Source: Reticulascus tulasneorum (taxonomy: Eukaryota > Ascomycota > Sordariomycetes > Glomerellales > Reticulascaceae). From it: a stretch of DNA of 64,000 nt. This document shows, one piece after another, positions 44,819-55,659 of this stretch; the first letter of the stretch is position 1; each line of letters begins with the position of its first letter. The notes beneath the pieces were generated by a model. The model was given only the letters and a program-made list of their open reading frames with translations. It had not been told where the DNA came from and ran no database searches. Location: assembly GCA_001557505.1 (NCBI GenBank), contig LSAX01000002.1, positions 4,898,001 to 4,962,000 on the forward strand. Reading direction: 5' to 3'. Both the position numbers and the translations under genes were made by a program.

Positions 44819-45330
44819 GGCGAAGGCTTGTGATGAAAGCTGGCGAAGGAGTTGGTATCTAGTAGTAGTATGCGGACGAAGATGATCTGTGACGAAAGGT
44901 TCGACATCGTAGAAGAAGAGGGGAAGAAGTTCAATCACCCTGCCGATATATTATACGATGCAACTGGTGGCGGCAAACGTAGGTAATGCATCTGCTCACG
45001 GCAGTTGTGGGGATCATCTGGGCCGAGGCAATCGGCCCCTTCAAAAAACAAATGATGACTAATCATTCGTCAGCTCTCTGGCTATTCTGGGGTGCAGTAG
45101 CGCAAATTTCATGGCCAATTTATCTAGGCAAACCAGGCGTGCCAGGGTAGTCCATGTTGGACAACTGCTGTGGTTTCTTGCTTGGGCTTCGTTACATGGG
45201 CCACCATAGTTGCCGTCGAGTTTGTCATTAGATTTGCTTTTCAATATGTTCCCTCTTGGAACTGTTCTTCAGTAGACGAGTCCACAACCGCCCTCGGGAG
45301 GCCCAGTCGACTCACAAATGTCACGCCTAA
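44819..45330. other. Intergenic, promoter of the thiolase gene
   Basis: About 510 bases between the thiolase start and the stop codon of the next minus-strand gene. No gene is seen. Confidence 0.5.
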
Positions 45331-48300
45331 TTAAGGAACTAAATACACCTGCGAGCTTGCTCCCTTGCGGTGGCCCAATTCCACATCCTCCATATGCTGC
45401 CCAATGCCTCTTTGTCTTGTCCCAGCTATGAATGGACTGGTCGGGCTTCCGATATATGGACTCAACGCACGAGGTGTCCTAGGTGTGTTCATATCCGTAT
45501 TCTGCCTGCTGCCCGTCTTCGCAATGTCACGCATTGTTGATGCTGCTCTCATCTTCTCCAGGTTGTTGGTCTCTCTCATCACTTCCGCCTTCATGCTTCC
45601 GGTTATTTTGTTTTCCTTATCTCTCAGCTGATTAGCCTTCACTGCCATGGAGCGATTCAGCATGTATAAGCCTGTCTTGATCATTATCCATGTCATGGCT
45701 GTGTTGCAGACTAGGGAGGCAGCGTTGCGGATCACGCTTCCAATGCTGGTAGTCAGGGAGCTGCGGCTAAAGGCGAGGGTGATCGAGATGAGGATGATTC
45801 CCGCCGAGATTGGAACTGTACAACGAGATCATGTTAGCAAGCGCTATGGAGAGACTGATCCTGTACGTACACATATACGCGAACTCCTGGGCCAGGGTGA
45901 GATTTCCTCCGTTGAACTCGGCTGAGTTCATGCCAAACAACGTTGCACAGAAAGACAGTGGAAGCTTTGAGCCGTCAGTATTGTGCAGTGAATGGCTGAC
46001 TAGATGGGCCTCACGAAGATTATTGTCACAACAGTGAAGAGCATGATCGATTGTCCTTGCTTCAAGTTTTCTGCGGCCTGCTTCACAGCTTCACGCGCTT
46101 CGATCACGCCAGCTTGCTGCTGCTTCAAAGTCAACAGATCCTTAAGCTGCAAGTATGTTAGCCTGCGATTGCCATTCGCTTCCGCGATGGAGCACACTCA
46201 CAGCTGCCGAAGTATGCCTAGCGTTTTCCAGCAAGGCATTCAATTCGAAGATTCTATCATGGATATCCCTCAGCAGGTGGTCTGCTCTGGTCAGCGTCAA
46301 CCTGGCTCTTTCCCGTCGATCTCTTAGCTGCTGTGTATCCGGCTGGTGCTCATCACATGTTGCGCCCTTGCCTACAAGCATATCCCATGACGAGGTCGGA
46401 GATGGCTGTCCTTGTCTAGTACCAGGCAGCAGTGCGCGGCGAATATTATTGACGAAGCTTTCCATAACAATCTGCTGCTGCTCTTTGATTCGGGTGATGA
46501 TGTTGATTTCATCCATGATGTCCTTGACTTCTTTCAACAGATTACCCTCGGCGTTGATATTGAGAAGGTGGTTCTGTGTTGCTGTATCGGCGTTTCGTTG
46601 ACGCTTGTACTCCCTCGAAGCCAAGTCCGTATATATCAGAAACTGATCAAACGCGGCAGTCTGTTTATACGTCTGCCAATAGTGAGCTACATTCGTCATT
46701 TCAGTAGTGCACAAACTTACCACGCCGCGAATGGCTTCGGCAAACATGTCAACCATGTTCGGCTGCCTCTCGTTCGTCTTTGTCCGGTCGAAAAACACTC
46801 GCGAAGCTTCGTCGATAATGATCAATGCCATATCATATGCAGATGTCACCTCATCCGTCTTCGCATACTTCAGTCGCAGACGAATGTTCTTGTGAATGGC
46901 TGAAGGGTCGGGATTGCTCTTGCCCCATGTTCGGGGGAAGCTCGATATCACAGTCTCTGTTCGCTGTTAGTCAACCTGGCAGTCCGGCGTCGAGTCACTT
47001 TTGCAACATACTTTCATCAAGAATCCATAGCCACAGTTGGTCCACCATGATGAGCCTGGGAATCTTGCGAATGCCCTCCTGGCATTGCTTGCAAGCCTCC
47101 CAGCACGGATCATGCTCATGCGGCTCGGGGGTTGTGGCGCGATAGACCACCTGGTCGCGATCCCTTGTGCCCGTATTCTTAAGGGCGCCATAATACGACT
47201 GGTCCAAGGTTCGACGGGGATGCAGTGGGGACTTGACATGCAGATATTCTGTGATAAGCTGCTCCTCGGTGCTAAACTCCATGGCTTCGAGAAGCGCCGC
47301 AGCAGCCCGCAAAACATCACCCAAGATCTGGCGGCGAGGCCGAGGCTCCCACATTTGCTGTGTTTGGTTCTGTGGTCGACTGAGTATGGGTGCCAATTCG
47401 ATCGAACTTGGCGTACGTGACATGCGGTTTTGGGCTTTGTTCAGCAGCTCCGCCAATGAGATCTTCTCCTTACCAACCTCCTTGATCTTGTTGGCAGATC
47501 GAAGTCTTCCTCGATCGGTCTCCCAGTGCAGGTATGGCATCTACGGAACGATATTAGCAACAGCAACCACCTGGCTTAGCTTGCTTGGGGCATACGAAAA
47601 GAACCAAGTTCTTTGGCATGATTTCAGTCGCGACCTGGTCTGGGCAAAGTCAGTTTCCTCGTTGGGCACGTACGGCTTGCTGCACACACCTATCGAGATC
47701 ACATCACACATTCCCCGCATGTTCCGGGCATGGACCTCAGACTGTGGCTCGTAGTTTTGCTGGCCCTGCCAAAACTCATCACGCAGTAACATCTCCGTCT
47801 TGGTTCTGGAGCGTCGTACTTTCGAACTCATGAGAGAATCATTTGAGTCTGGTCGTTTCTCGTGATAGTATCTTGCAATTGCTTCCTGTTGAGTAGTGTC
47901 AAGCGCAATATCTCTCTACGACCAAGATGCCAAGCTTACCTCAACCCAGGCCATGTTGTTCGCCGGCAGATGGAAGTACCTGACCATGTCATCTCCGCAT
48001 GGCTGCATCAAGGGATTCTCCTTGTGATTGTCTGCCAGGAGTTCTTTGACCGTCACCTTCTGGTGAGGAAACGAGTTTTGCAGGCTTGGATCCGAGTATG
48101 GTCGTGAATCTTTGAAGAACATTACTGAGGCTTTCACATCCGCATCCGCGCCCTCGTCCAGTCCCTCGAAAGCAGCTGCAGGAGGATGTGGCCAGCTTGG
48201 CTCCGTTGGGCGTCCTCTTGCTTCTCGATACTCGTTCATGCACATCTTGAATGCCCTCAGGCGCGCGCCGGCATTTGAATCTGGATGGACCTCAAGCCGA

Positions 48301-48494
48301 GCTCTCAGTTTCTCAATTCTTGCCTCCTCGCGACGAATTCTCTGCTGTGATTTGTCCCCCAGCGACTTGAAGAACCTCTCCCGTTTCGATTTGGGAAGAC
48401 ACCCAAAGTAGTGGACTTTGGGATCCGAGACTCTTCCATCGTGATTTGAAGTGCTCAGACACGTATAGGGAGCTCGATGTGGAGGGTTTGCCAT
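45331..48494 (-). CDS. Large CorA-like Mg2+ transporter-type protein with GMN motif
   Basis: Nine exons on the minus strand (48494-47940, 47885-47690, 47639-47596, 47540-47012, 46956-46721, 46672-46202, 46146-46015, 45964-45871, 45815-45331) encode 913 residues; all frames join. A long soluble part contains KNLVLFMPYLHWETDRG, LHPRRTLDQSYYGALKN and TRDRDQVVYR, landmarks of a fungal family usually annotated as CorA-like or ankyrin/CorA. Then follow a long helical region (TRIKEQQQIVMESFVNNIRR to LKDLLTLKQQQAGVIEAREA) and two membrane segments (LFTVVTIIFLPLSFCATLFG and ISAGIILISITLAF). The CorA signature GMN follows the first segment (FGMNSAEF). The C-terminal tail is polar and Arg/Pro-rich. Ion transport is inferred from the GMN; the big soluble part may have its own role. 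The third exon is only 44 nt. Confidence 0.82.
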
Positions 48495-50195
48495 GGCTAG
48501 TGCAGGGGAGATTCACACCAGAACATTGACCACGAATGGGATTCAGCAAACGACAAGAAGACTGTGTGCCAAGGAACACCTGGTTGTGAGATGGCCCGCC
48601 AAGCAGAGCCCTATGTTATGTATTGAAGTAGGCATCACTACCGCGGTAGAAAGGGGTTCAAACACGCCATGAATTACATCTGTGCAACACGCTACAAACG
48701 CGGTTCCAACTCTCAAATTTTTCAATCCGGGTACGGTCTCCTGCAACCATGCATCAATCAACGGCCTGACGAAATCATCGGAAAGGGGCTGCAAGCCACA
48801 TCTTCGCAGTTGGCTAGGCTTGGCGGAGATGATTCGTTTCGCCAGGAAACTTCGAAGCCAGTGAAAAGGCAATGTTTGCGCCACCACGTCGAGAAAACTG
48901 CAGGGCTGAAGCCATACCATGCAACTCTTCGGTCCATGGGTCGCATCACGGCACGCTCAGCAAAAACGCCGTCTTTGCTAACGACGTGTCCACGCTGTGC
49001 CTCTTCCAATTTCTTGACTGCCGCTCGCACGAAAAAGGTTGGGTCGGAAGAATGGCAATCTGAATGAGCTATATTAGGGAGTTGCCCCTTGCTGACGCAG
49101 AAGACAGACATGGACCCCATGTTCGTAACCCCACTGCAGCTGTAAGAATCTATCCGTCTTACATCTGATCGTTGGTAAGGCTTAGTGCGTCAACACACCA
49201 CCATGTCCTCGTCATTTTGGGACTTAAACGGCTCGCACCTGCTCTTCCATCTGGCGGAATCCGACTCATATCTTTGGTCATTTCCTTCGAAGCCATCGTG
49301 CCAACCACCTAGGTGGATCATGGCCGCATACTTAGTCGATGCTTGCCACCATAGAACGGTCTGAGAGCCCTTGAGCGAGATCAAGCTTTGGCCGGCGTAC
49401 CGATGTAACATGTAAGCTGCGAGGACAGTAGCAAAGCTGGTCCTAAGTCGATGAGCCTACCTCGACCCTCGCATTAGTGGATGGTTCCATAATGACATTT
49501 GTACGGCTGGGATGTAGAATTTCTTAAAGCGGTCTACGCTGCATTCACCATGAATGAAGTCGATCCCTGTCTGTGTCAAAGGGGTGACTGGTTCACTGAG
49601 GAGGAACGTGTATGAAGACTTGAACTGAAATCCAATGCTGCCTGGCATGGTGACTGCTCCTGTTCTCATAGGGCCGTGGTGCTTCAATGAATAGGGAGGT
49701 CGATCAGCCGATGTTACCGCCTCTGCCCATTCGACAACGGTGCCAAAAAGAAGCCAGCCTGTAGCTGCCAGGAGTCACCGTACCTACGTGCAGTCCCCAC
49801 GGTCGAACTCTTTGAATGCTTAAATGTCTCCGTCTATTCGTACAAGATAGCCATTCTCAGATAATCATTCAACGAGATATGCCACGCCGATACCCCGAGC
49901 CTAAGTCTATAAACAACAAAACCAAGAGATTAATAGTATATGATACTGGGAGCAACGCTACCCCAGAAAGTGCCAATCCTTGGCACTAGAGTCCTGATCG
50001 ATCGCTATGAACTGCAACCACACATGTATCGACAGATACGCGGCCAACAGCATAGAGCTGGTTCCAAGCGTACTTTGCGTATTTTGCCCCGCTTTCAGTC
50101 ACCTTCGTCCGCACCACTTTCGTGGAAGAGTTTGGGACCGCCACATCTCCATGAAACACAAGATCCCAGGTTAGTTCATATCAGTTTAGCCTTGT
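48495..50195. other. Intergenic holding a probably decayed gene
   Basis: This 1.7 kb stretch lies upstream of the large CorA-like gene. Its only notable content is the broken minus-strand frame listed separately (48543-49760). The rest, 49761-50195, shows nothing. Confidence 0.45.
48543..49760 (-). pseudogene. Broken gene of unknown family
   Basis: On the minus strand a protein-like frame starts at an acceptor near 49760 (GWLLFGTVVEWAEAV, then TGAVTMPGSIGFQF and VQMSLWNHPLMR), meets an in-frame TAG at 49459-49457, and resumes in the same frame (SFATVLAAYMLHRYAGQSL to SRCEPFKSQ). After a possible intron at about 49195-49140 it continues (CSGVTNMGSMSVFC to DGVFAERAVMRP). Near 48900 the frame seems to slip to a second one that also looks coding (LRSFLAKRIISAKPSQLRR, DAWLQETVPGLKNLRV). 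No start codon with a leader was found. One stop and one apparent frameshift point to decay, though unusual introns cannot be excluded. I do not recognise the family. Confidence 0.35.
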
Positions 50196-51221
50196 CTAGA
50201 AGCCGAACAATAGCACTACACCCGCTATGCTTGCAGCCACAGCAGCCAACACCGGGGCTTGCCCTCGGACCCGAAGAGCGCCACTGCTGCCGTCACCGGA
50301 CTGGGGATTGACGCCAGTAGCGCTAAAGCCCAGGTACCACGCTCCAATATCCGTCAACTCCCCGTCATTGTTCAGGAATGAGGCATTGGGGCCAACATTG
50401 CTGGATTTGGAGCGGAAGGCACCGAAATACGTGTATCTCTCGACGTATTCGAGCCGGTCAAAGTATTCGGCGCTCATGTTGAAGTACTCTTGCGTCGTGG
50501 AAAGCTCTTGATTCGCGTAGGCGTACTCGGTGACCCAGATCTTCGTATCAGGGAAACTGTAAGATTGTGTTAGGCAAGGTTGCTACAGAAATGGAAGAGG
50601 GTGGGGTTTGACTCACTTTGCCACTCGCTCGCCAATGTGACTAGCCAACCCACCAAAGTTGTCATACCAATGGATGGGAAGGAAATCGTAGGTGCAGTTC
50701 TTAACCTCATCCCCAGTGCTGATCAACAACGAACAGTTTCCCAGGAACTCCTTCAACCAAGGTAGTCCACCCGGGGCACCCGTGCAAGCCGGAAGGCCGA
50801 CTTTGAGGCCGAGTTCCTGCAATGGAATAAAGTTGGCAACCCACGCCTGCGCCGCATCCTTGGGCGCGATGTCGCTTCCACCATATTGCGTCGGACCGTC
50901 GGGTTCATTGAATGCCATGACGTGGCTGATGGCAATTCCTTGGTCGTTGATCAGGGTCTTGACGGAGTCGAGAAATTTGGTGTCGTCGAGATCGGATCCG
51001 ACGCCCCACATCATGGGGACGAATTCGAACTGGTCCTGCGAGATCGAGGCATATACGGGGGAGGGGATCTCCTGGTAGTTGTAGTACCATGTTAGATCAG
51101 ATCCGGTCTGCACCCAGACCTTGTTGTCCTCGGGCCAGGTGCTGTTGGGAGTGAAGACCAGGCCACGCTTCGAGGACGATGTCGCCGCAACGAGGGGCAG
51201 GAGGATCGCGAGAAGGAGCAT
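50196..51221 (-). CDS. GH128 (Asl1-like) glucanase, probably GPI-anchored
   Basis: Two exons on the minus strand (51221-50617 and 50556-50196) encode 321 residues. The ATG at 51221 opens a signal peptide (MLLLAILLPLVAATSS). The catalytic domain has the Asl1/GH128 pattern: KRGLVFTPN at the start, YYNYQEIPSP, FVPMMWG, the acid/base Glu in AFNEPDG, PIHWYDNF, and the nucleophile Glu in IWVTEYAYANQ. It ends with a Ser/Gly stretch and a hydrophobic tail (VLAAVAASIAGVVLLFGF) typical of a GPI-anchor signal. GH128 enzymes act on beta-1,3-glucan, so a role in the fungus's own wall or spore wall is likely. An upstream in-frame TTG is not used as start because the signal peptide sits exactly at this ATG. 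Confidence 0.93.
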
Positions 51222-53375
51222 GGTTGCGATTGAGTAATTGCTTGCGCTGATGGATCTGGTCGTGCTGGGCAAAGCGCGTGCAGTGGCTCTCGATTGATGA
51301 GGAAAGAGGTTCGAGGGCGGATGGGCCTTCGACTTTCGCGTCGAGGCTGGGCAAGGGGGGGATCACGAAATGGTGGTGGTCGCAGCCCGCCGCATTGATT
51401 GATTGTCGTCGGATGGTCCGGCTGAATGGGTTCGTGAGGCTCGGCGGAAGAGGAGACTTGTCGAATTAATGAAAGTAGATACGGATATAAATTATCAGAA
51501 CGAATGTACGAAATGGAATCGGTATGTAACGAGCGAATGTCAATTGATGCAAGAATGGTGAAGGAAGTTGGCGCTCGAGGGAAATCGGCGAGAGGAGGTC
51601 CTCTATTTTCTCAATAGGGATGGATGGATGGATGGGGGTTCCCACCGTACCTAAGTCAGTTTAGTTGGCGGGCTAGTAGAACTTGGCAGAGCTACTTCCA
51701 ATCCTTCAGCACAGCCCTCCCTCCACGGTCCCTTAAGGTACCTTATCTACGCATGTTTCCGGGTATTACTTCCAACCTGAAATCACCGAGGTACCTCAGG
51801 GTATGTATGTATGTATGAATGGCTCGCCCATTTGAAGTACTTGGCTTTTGCTTCAGTTCCGAGTTAGGTACTGTCCAGCATACATTAGGTATGCAGATAC
51901 GCCTCGGCTGCCTGCTGCCCTTGCCGCGTGGTACTATATTGGCATAGGTATCCAAGTACCTAACTGCTGGAACTTGAGAAGTACTCAGCTCCGCAGCGAC
52001 TAGCCTGGCGTCGTGCCTGGAGGCGTTTGGGCGGGCCGTTTCCCACTAATAATATTAATCAACAGCTAATGATCCAGCTGGGGCCGTCAATTCAAAGTAC
52101 CTACAGACGCTTGCTTTTCAGGTAACGGAACGCCAGTCCAGGTATAAGTCGACGAAATGCAAATAGGCGCAGAAACCCACTCCATGGGAGTCCACGTCAA
52201 GCTGTCTTTGTTTTCGTGTGCCGTCGGCCACAGACACGAGGCAATATGTCACAGGAAAGGAATGGGGGAGACGCCGCCAACAAGTACCGCATTTCAAATT
52301 GCTGGTGCCGAACCGATGGCGCTATCGGTGCTAGCGAGCTGTGCAACGCAATAAAACGAGATTGGTGGGGTCGATAACCTGGTCGAGCTAACACTGCATA
52401 GTACGTAGCTCATTTCATTTCATCTCATCTCGAACTCCCGATCTTTTGCCTCCTCCCTCGGGTCTCTCTGCCTTGTATGTACGAACTACATACCTACTGT
52501 ACGAAGGAGGTACGTACCTTCCCTTCCCTGACTGCCGATGCAAGGGTCACACTATACGTCATATGTATTTTTTTATTTTTATTTTTTATTTTTTTACAAC
52601 CGCGATTCAAGGACCACGAGTTCGAGACAGATGCAACCCAGTTGCGGACTTTCAAGAACGAAGACGCTCCCTGAGACTCAGACTCTGTAATCAAGCATCC
52701 GATTGGGAGTGACGAAATCCCTACTCTTCTAACCCATCCAAAATTGTGCTGTCTATCGTTCTCGTCGTGCTCGATTTGAAATTAGAAGCGAGAAAACTGA
52801 AAATGGGCAGACAAGCCTTTGTCGAAATGCAGATACAGCAAGGGAGATCTATACAATGCCAAAGCACACATACGGCGTATCATGCCAGAAAGAACATGCC
52901 CATGCAGCCACAAGGCTCTGTCGGCCGTTCAAGTCTGCTCTGCCGGCGCTATTGACCTGGCCATGTCCAACAACTACGCACATCGCGTCCCTACGATGCT
53001 GGGCACCGTCCCAACTAGCCCGTCATCAAGGCCATAATACCAGTTCACTGGGGGCTTCATGCGCTCTGCTCCCGCATTTTCCGTGATTCTGTGACACCAG
53101 TACCTACCTCCTGCCCACACGAAACAAAAGTTGAATACCCGTCCTGTGGGCCTTCAGTGTCTTTCGCCAAACGGAGGGGCCAGACAACATTCTACATAGC
53201 TAGAGCCTTGTGGCAATCGAAACGATAATGAGAGAGGCATGTTGTCTAGGGATATCGAATGTCTTACGACGTGTTTCTGGTCGCGGTGCGTGTGCGAGTT
53301 GACAAGTGTGTGTGCCATACATCAATCACCAGTCGTCTCACATTCGTTCATCCTATCGTTCTGTCCATCTTTGCT
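51222..53375. other. Gene-free 2.2 kb rich in AGGTA/TACCT motifs
   Basis: Upstream of the GH128 gene and of the mucin-like gene (divergent). AGGTA, TACCT or the palindrome GGTACC recur near 51648, 51735, 51791, 51866, 51888, 51946-51962, 52099 and 52483-52518. GGAT repeats (51618-51635), a GTAT repeat (51800-51815) and a T-rich stretch with A spacing (52566-52596) are present. No gene was recognised. Confidence 0.5.
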
Positions 53376-55659
53376 ATGAAGCATGCTCTTCTCGCACTCG
53401 CCAGCTTCAGTTGGATGCAGGTGGCCATCGCCTCCTGCTGTCGGGGCAACAACTGCTTCAGAGGTACGATTTTAAAAGGAGGCAGTGGAGATCCCCCCCG
53501 GAGGTGAGAAACACTGACCGAGCTTTGCGCTGCTTAGCTGTCGTCTCCCCTGCCTGTGGGAGCAGAAACGGGCTTGAAGATTGTTCGTCTCTTCTGGTCG
53601 TTACCGTAATTCAAACTACAAGGTAACTCATGACATTCAGCATCGCTGTCGCTCCAGTTTGCTGACAGTTTTATCGTAGCATAACGATCGTGTCCACTAA
53701 GCATGAGAAATGCCCAGATACCACACCCTCAAAACGACGCTGGACTGTCAAATCACCTGCTGCATACCCGGATTATGCTTCGGTATGCTCGTCCTGGGAG
53801 CAATACGTATCTGCATGCTCGTGCGCTGGCGTCGACCCTACTACTATCACTTTAGAAGCTTCCAACAATGTGTCGACGATTGCTAGGATCTCCACCGCAG
53901 ATCCCCATCCCTTGTCTCTTTCTCATACTACTACTACTGGAATTGGGGCTCGCTCTAAAAATATTCCAGCAACTTCCAGGGACACGGAAACTAAGACCGG
54001 TGGGACTGAGAATTGGAGCAGAGCCTCTAAATCCAGAAGGTCTTCCAAGCGAAGTGATGCTAGCATGGCCAGGCCAGTGAGTGGTACTCTGTCAGAGACA
54101 AGCAGGCTTTCGACCACGGCGTTGTCACCGAGTGATGCTTCACCAGAAATCAGCAACACTTCAAATACATCGCCATACCAGAGCCTCACTGTTCCCATAT
54201 CGTTGTCGAGCAGCACTACTAAGTTTGTGCTCGCAGTGGGCACCTCATCGGGATCGAGCGTCTCTTCGGTAGAATCCACGAGCAGCAAGACTACGACTGC
54301 AAGTAGTGCCTCGTCGGAACTAGGAGGCGCTTCATTGACGAGCTCAAATTTGGTGGTATCAAGCAGCACTAGCGAGGCCACACCGACAGGCTCGTCAATA
54401 GACTTAATTAGTACGTCACTAATTGCTGTGACAACTGCTGAAACTACAACTGCCGAAGAGGATCATGGCTCAAGTACGTCAATTACTCCGACGACTGAGA
54501 GTACTACAACTAGACCCGGTGTCACGACTGAGAGCACGAGTACAACGGAGACTCGAACCACCATAGATAGCACTACATCAACAGACAGCACTACGGAGGC
54601 TACCATTGCGTCCACAACCCAGCCTACCATGACCGAGTCAATCACTGCAACACAAAGTCTAACTACAGCAGAGACTACTACCACAACAACAGAGAGCCCA
54701 ACTACATTAGAGGCCACCACCACTGGACAGAGTTTTGTTTCAACAGATGCAACCACTTCAACTGATAACACTACAATTAACAGCACCACAGAAGCTGCTA
54801 CCACTACCTCCTCGGAGAGCCTAACTACTACAGTTGCCGCCCTTGCCACCGAGAGTACTGTTATCTCCACTACTACTTCTGCTACAGAAACCACAGAAAG
54901 TGCTACTACCTCTACTGGAGAGTCTACTGTTATCTCCAGTACTACTCCTACCACAGAAACTACAGAAACCACAGAAAGTACTACTACCTCTACTGTAGAG
55001 AGTACTACTGCTTCTGCCCTTACCTCTACCTCTGCTTCTACTACAGAAACCTCTACTACCTCTGCCACTACTTCCACCACGGAGAGTACGGCTTCTACCA
55101 CAAGCATCACCTCAACTTCATCGGCTGCGCCGCAACCGGTACTCGTTAATGGAGACTTCGAGACGGGATCGCTTGAAGGATGGAGCGCGTTTTCACAGGC
55201 TGGCGCTCCCGTTGTGGCCGCTATCGCGGGTAGTCGGCCCGGCAAGGGTGGATCGTACCTGATGGAACTCTCTACGTCCTATTTCACAACGAACTCAGTT
55301 GCGTCGATCGTCGTAGGCCAGGATATATACTGGTATGTGCACTTCTCGCACCCTTTAGCTTCGATTGAAATAAGGCAGCTGTGTTGACGTTATGGAACAG
55401 TGTTACCGGCGCCAGTTACACCTTCACCTCCGACGTAACAGTGCTATCTTCATACTCGAATGGTAACCCGTGGTTAGTCCAGGTCGGATCTGTAACCGTC
55501 ATCAGCGGCGCCGGTTCGTCCGTTGCCTGGACGGGGATAACATTGTCTTTCCAATGCCTTGCGGGTGCGGCGTCAAACAGGATTACCTACCGGATACAGT
55601 CCAACAATAACAGAGCGGCTCGCTTACGAGTGGATAATGTCATAGTGGTACCCGCTTAA
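53376..55659 (+). CDS. Mucin-like Ser/Thr-rich secreted protein with C-terminal beta-sandwich domain
   Basis: Four exons (53376-53463, 53538-53622, 53680-55332, 55401-55659) encode 694 residues. A signal peptide (about residues 1-20, ending near AIASCC) precedes a Cys-rich N-terminal part with CCRGNNCFR, CGSRNGLEDC and CSSWEQYVSACSC, a pattern found ahead of Ser/Thr stalks in fungal surface proteins. Residues of about 140-500 are dominated by Thr and Ser with Glu (TTESTTT-like units), a heavily O-glycosylated stalk. The last 150 residues form a domain opening with VNGDFETGSLEGWS, the start typical of CBM4/9-like sandwiches, and ending RLRVDNVIV. No GPI tail is present, so it may be secreted or wall-bound. 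Ligand unknown. The third intron uses GTATGT and joins DIYC to VTGASYTF. Confidence 0.8.
54400..55100 (+). repeat. Low-complexity ACT-rich coding repeat (Thr/Ser stalk)
   Basis: Degenerate tandem triplets built on ACT, ACC, ACA and TCT with interspersed GAG/GAA encode the Thr/Ser/Glu stalk. The minus-strand reading of the same bases gives a long Val-rich open frame (54463-55245), which is only the mirror of this bias. Local blocks such as ACTACCTCTACT recur around 54880-55080, suggesting recent slippage. Confidence 0.85.

Noticed and set aside
54463..55245. 260-codon minus-strand Val-rich open frame
   Set aside because: It is the mirror of the Thr/Ser codon repeat of the plus-strand mucin-like gene; composition is explained by that repeat.
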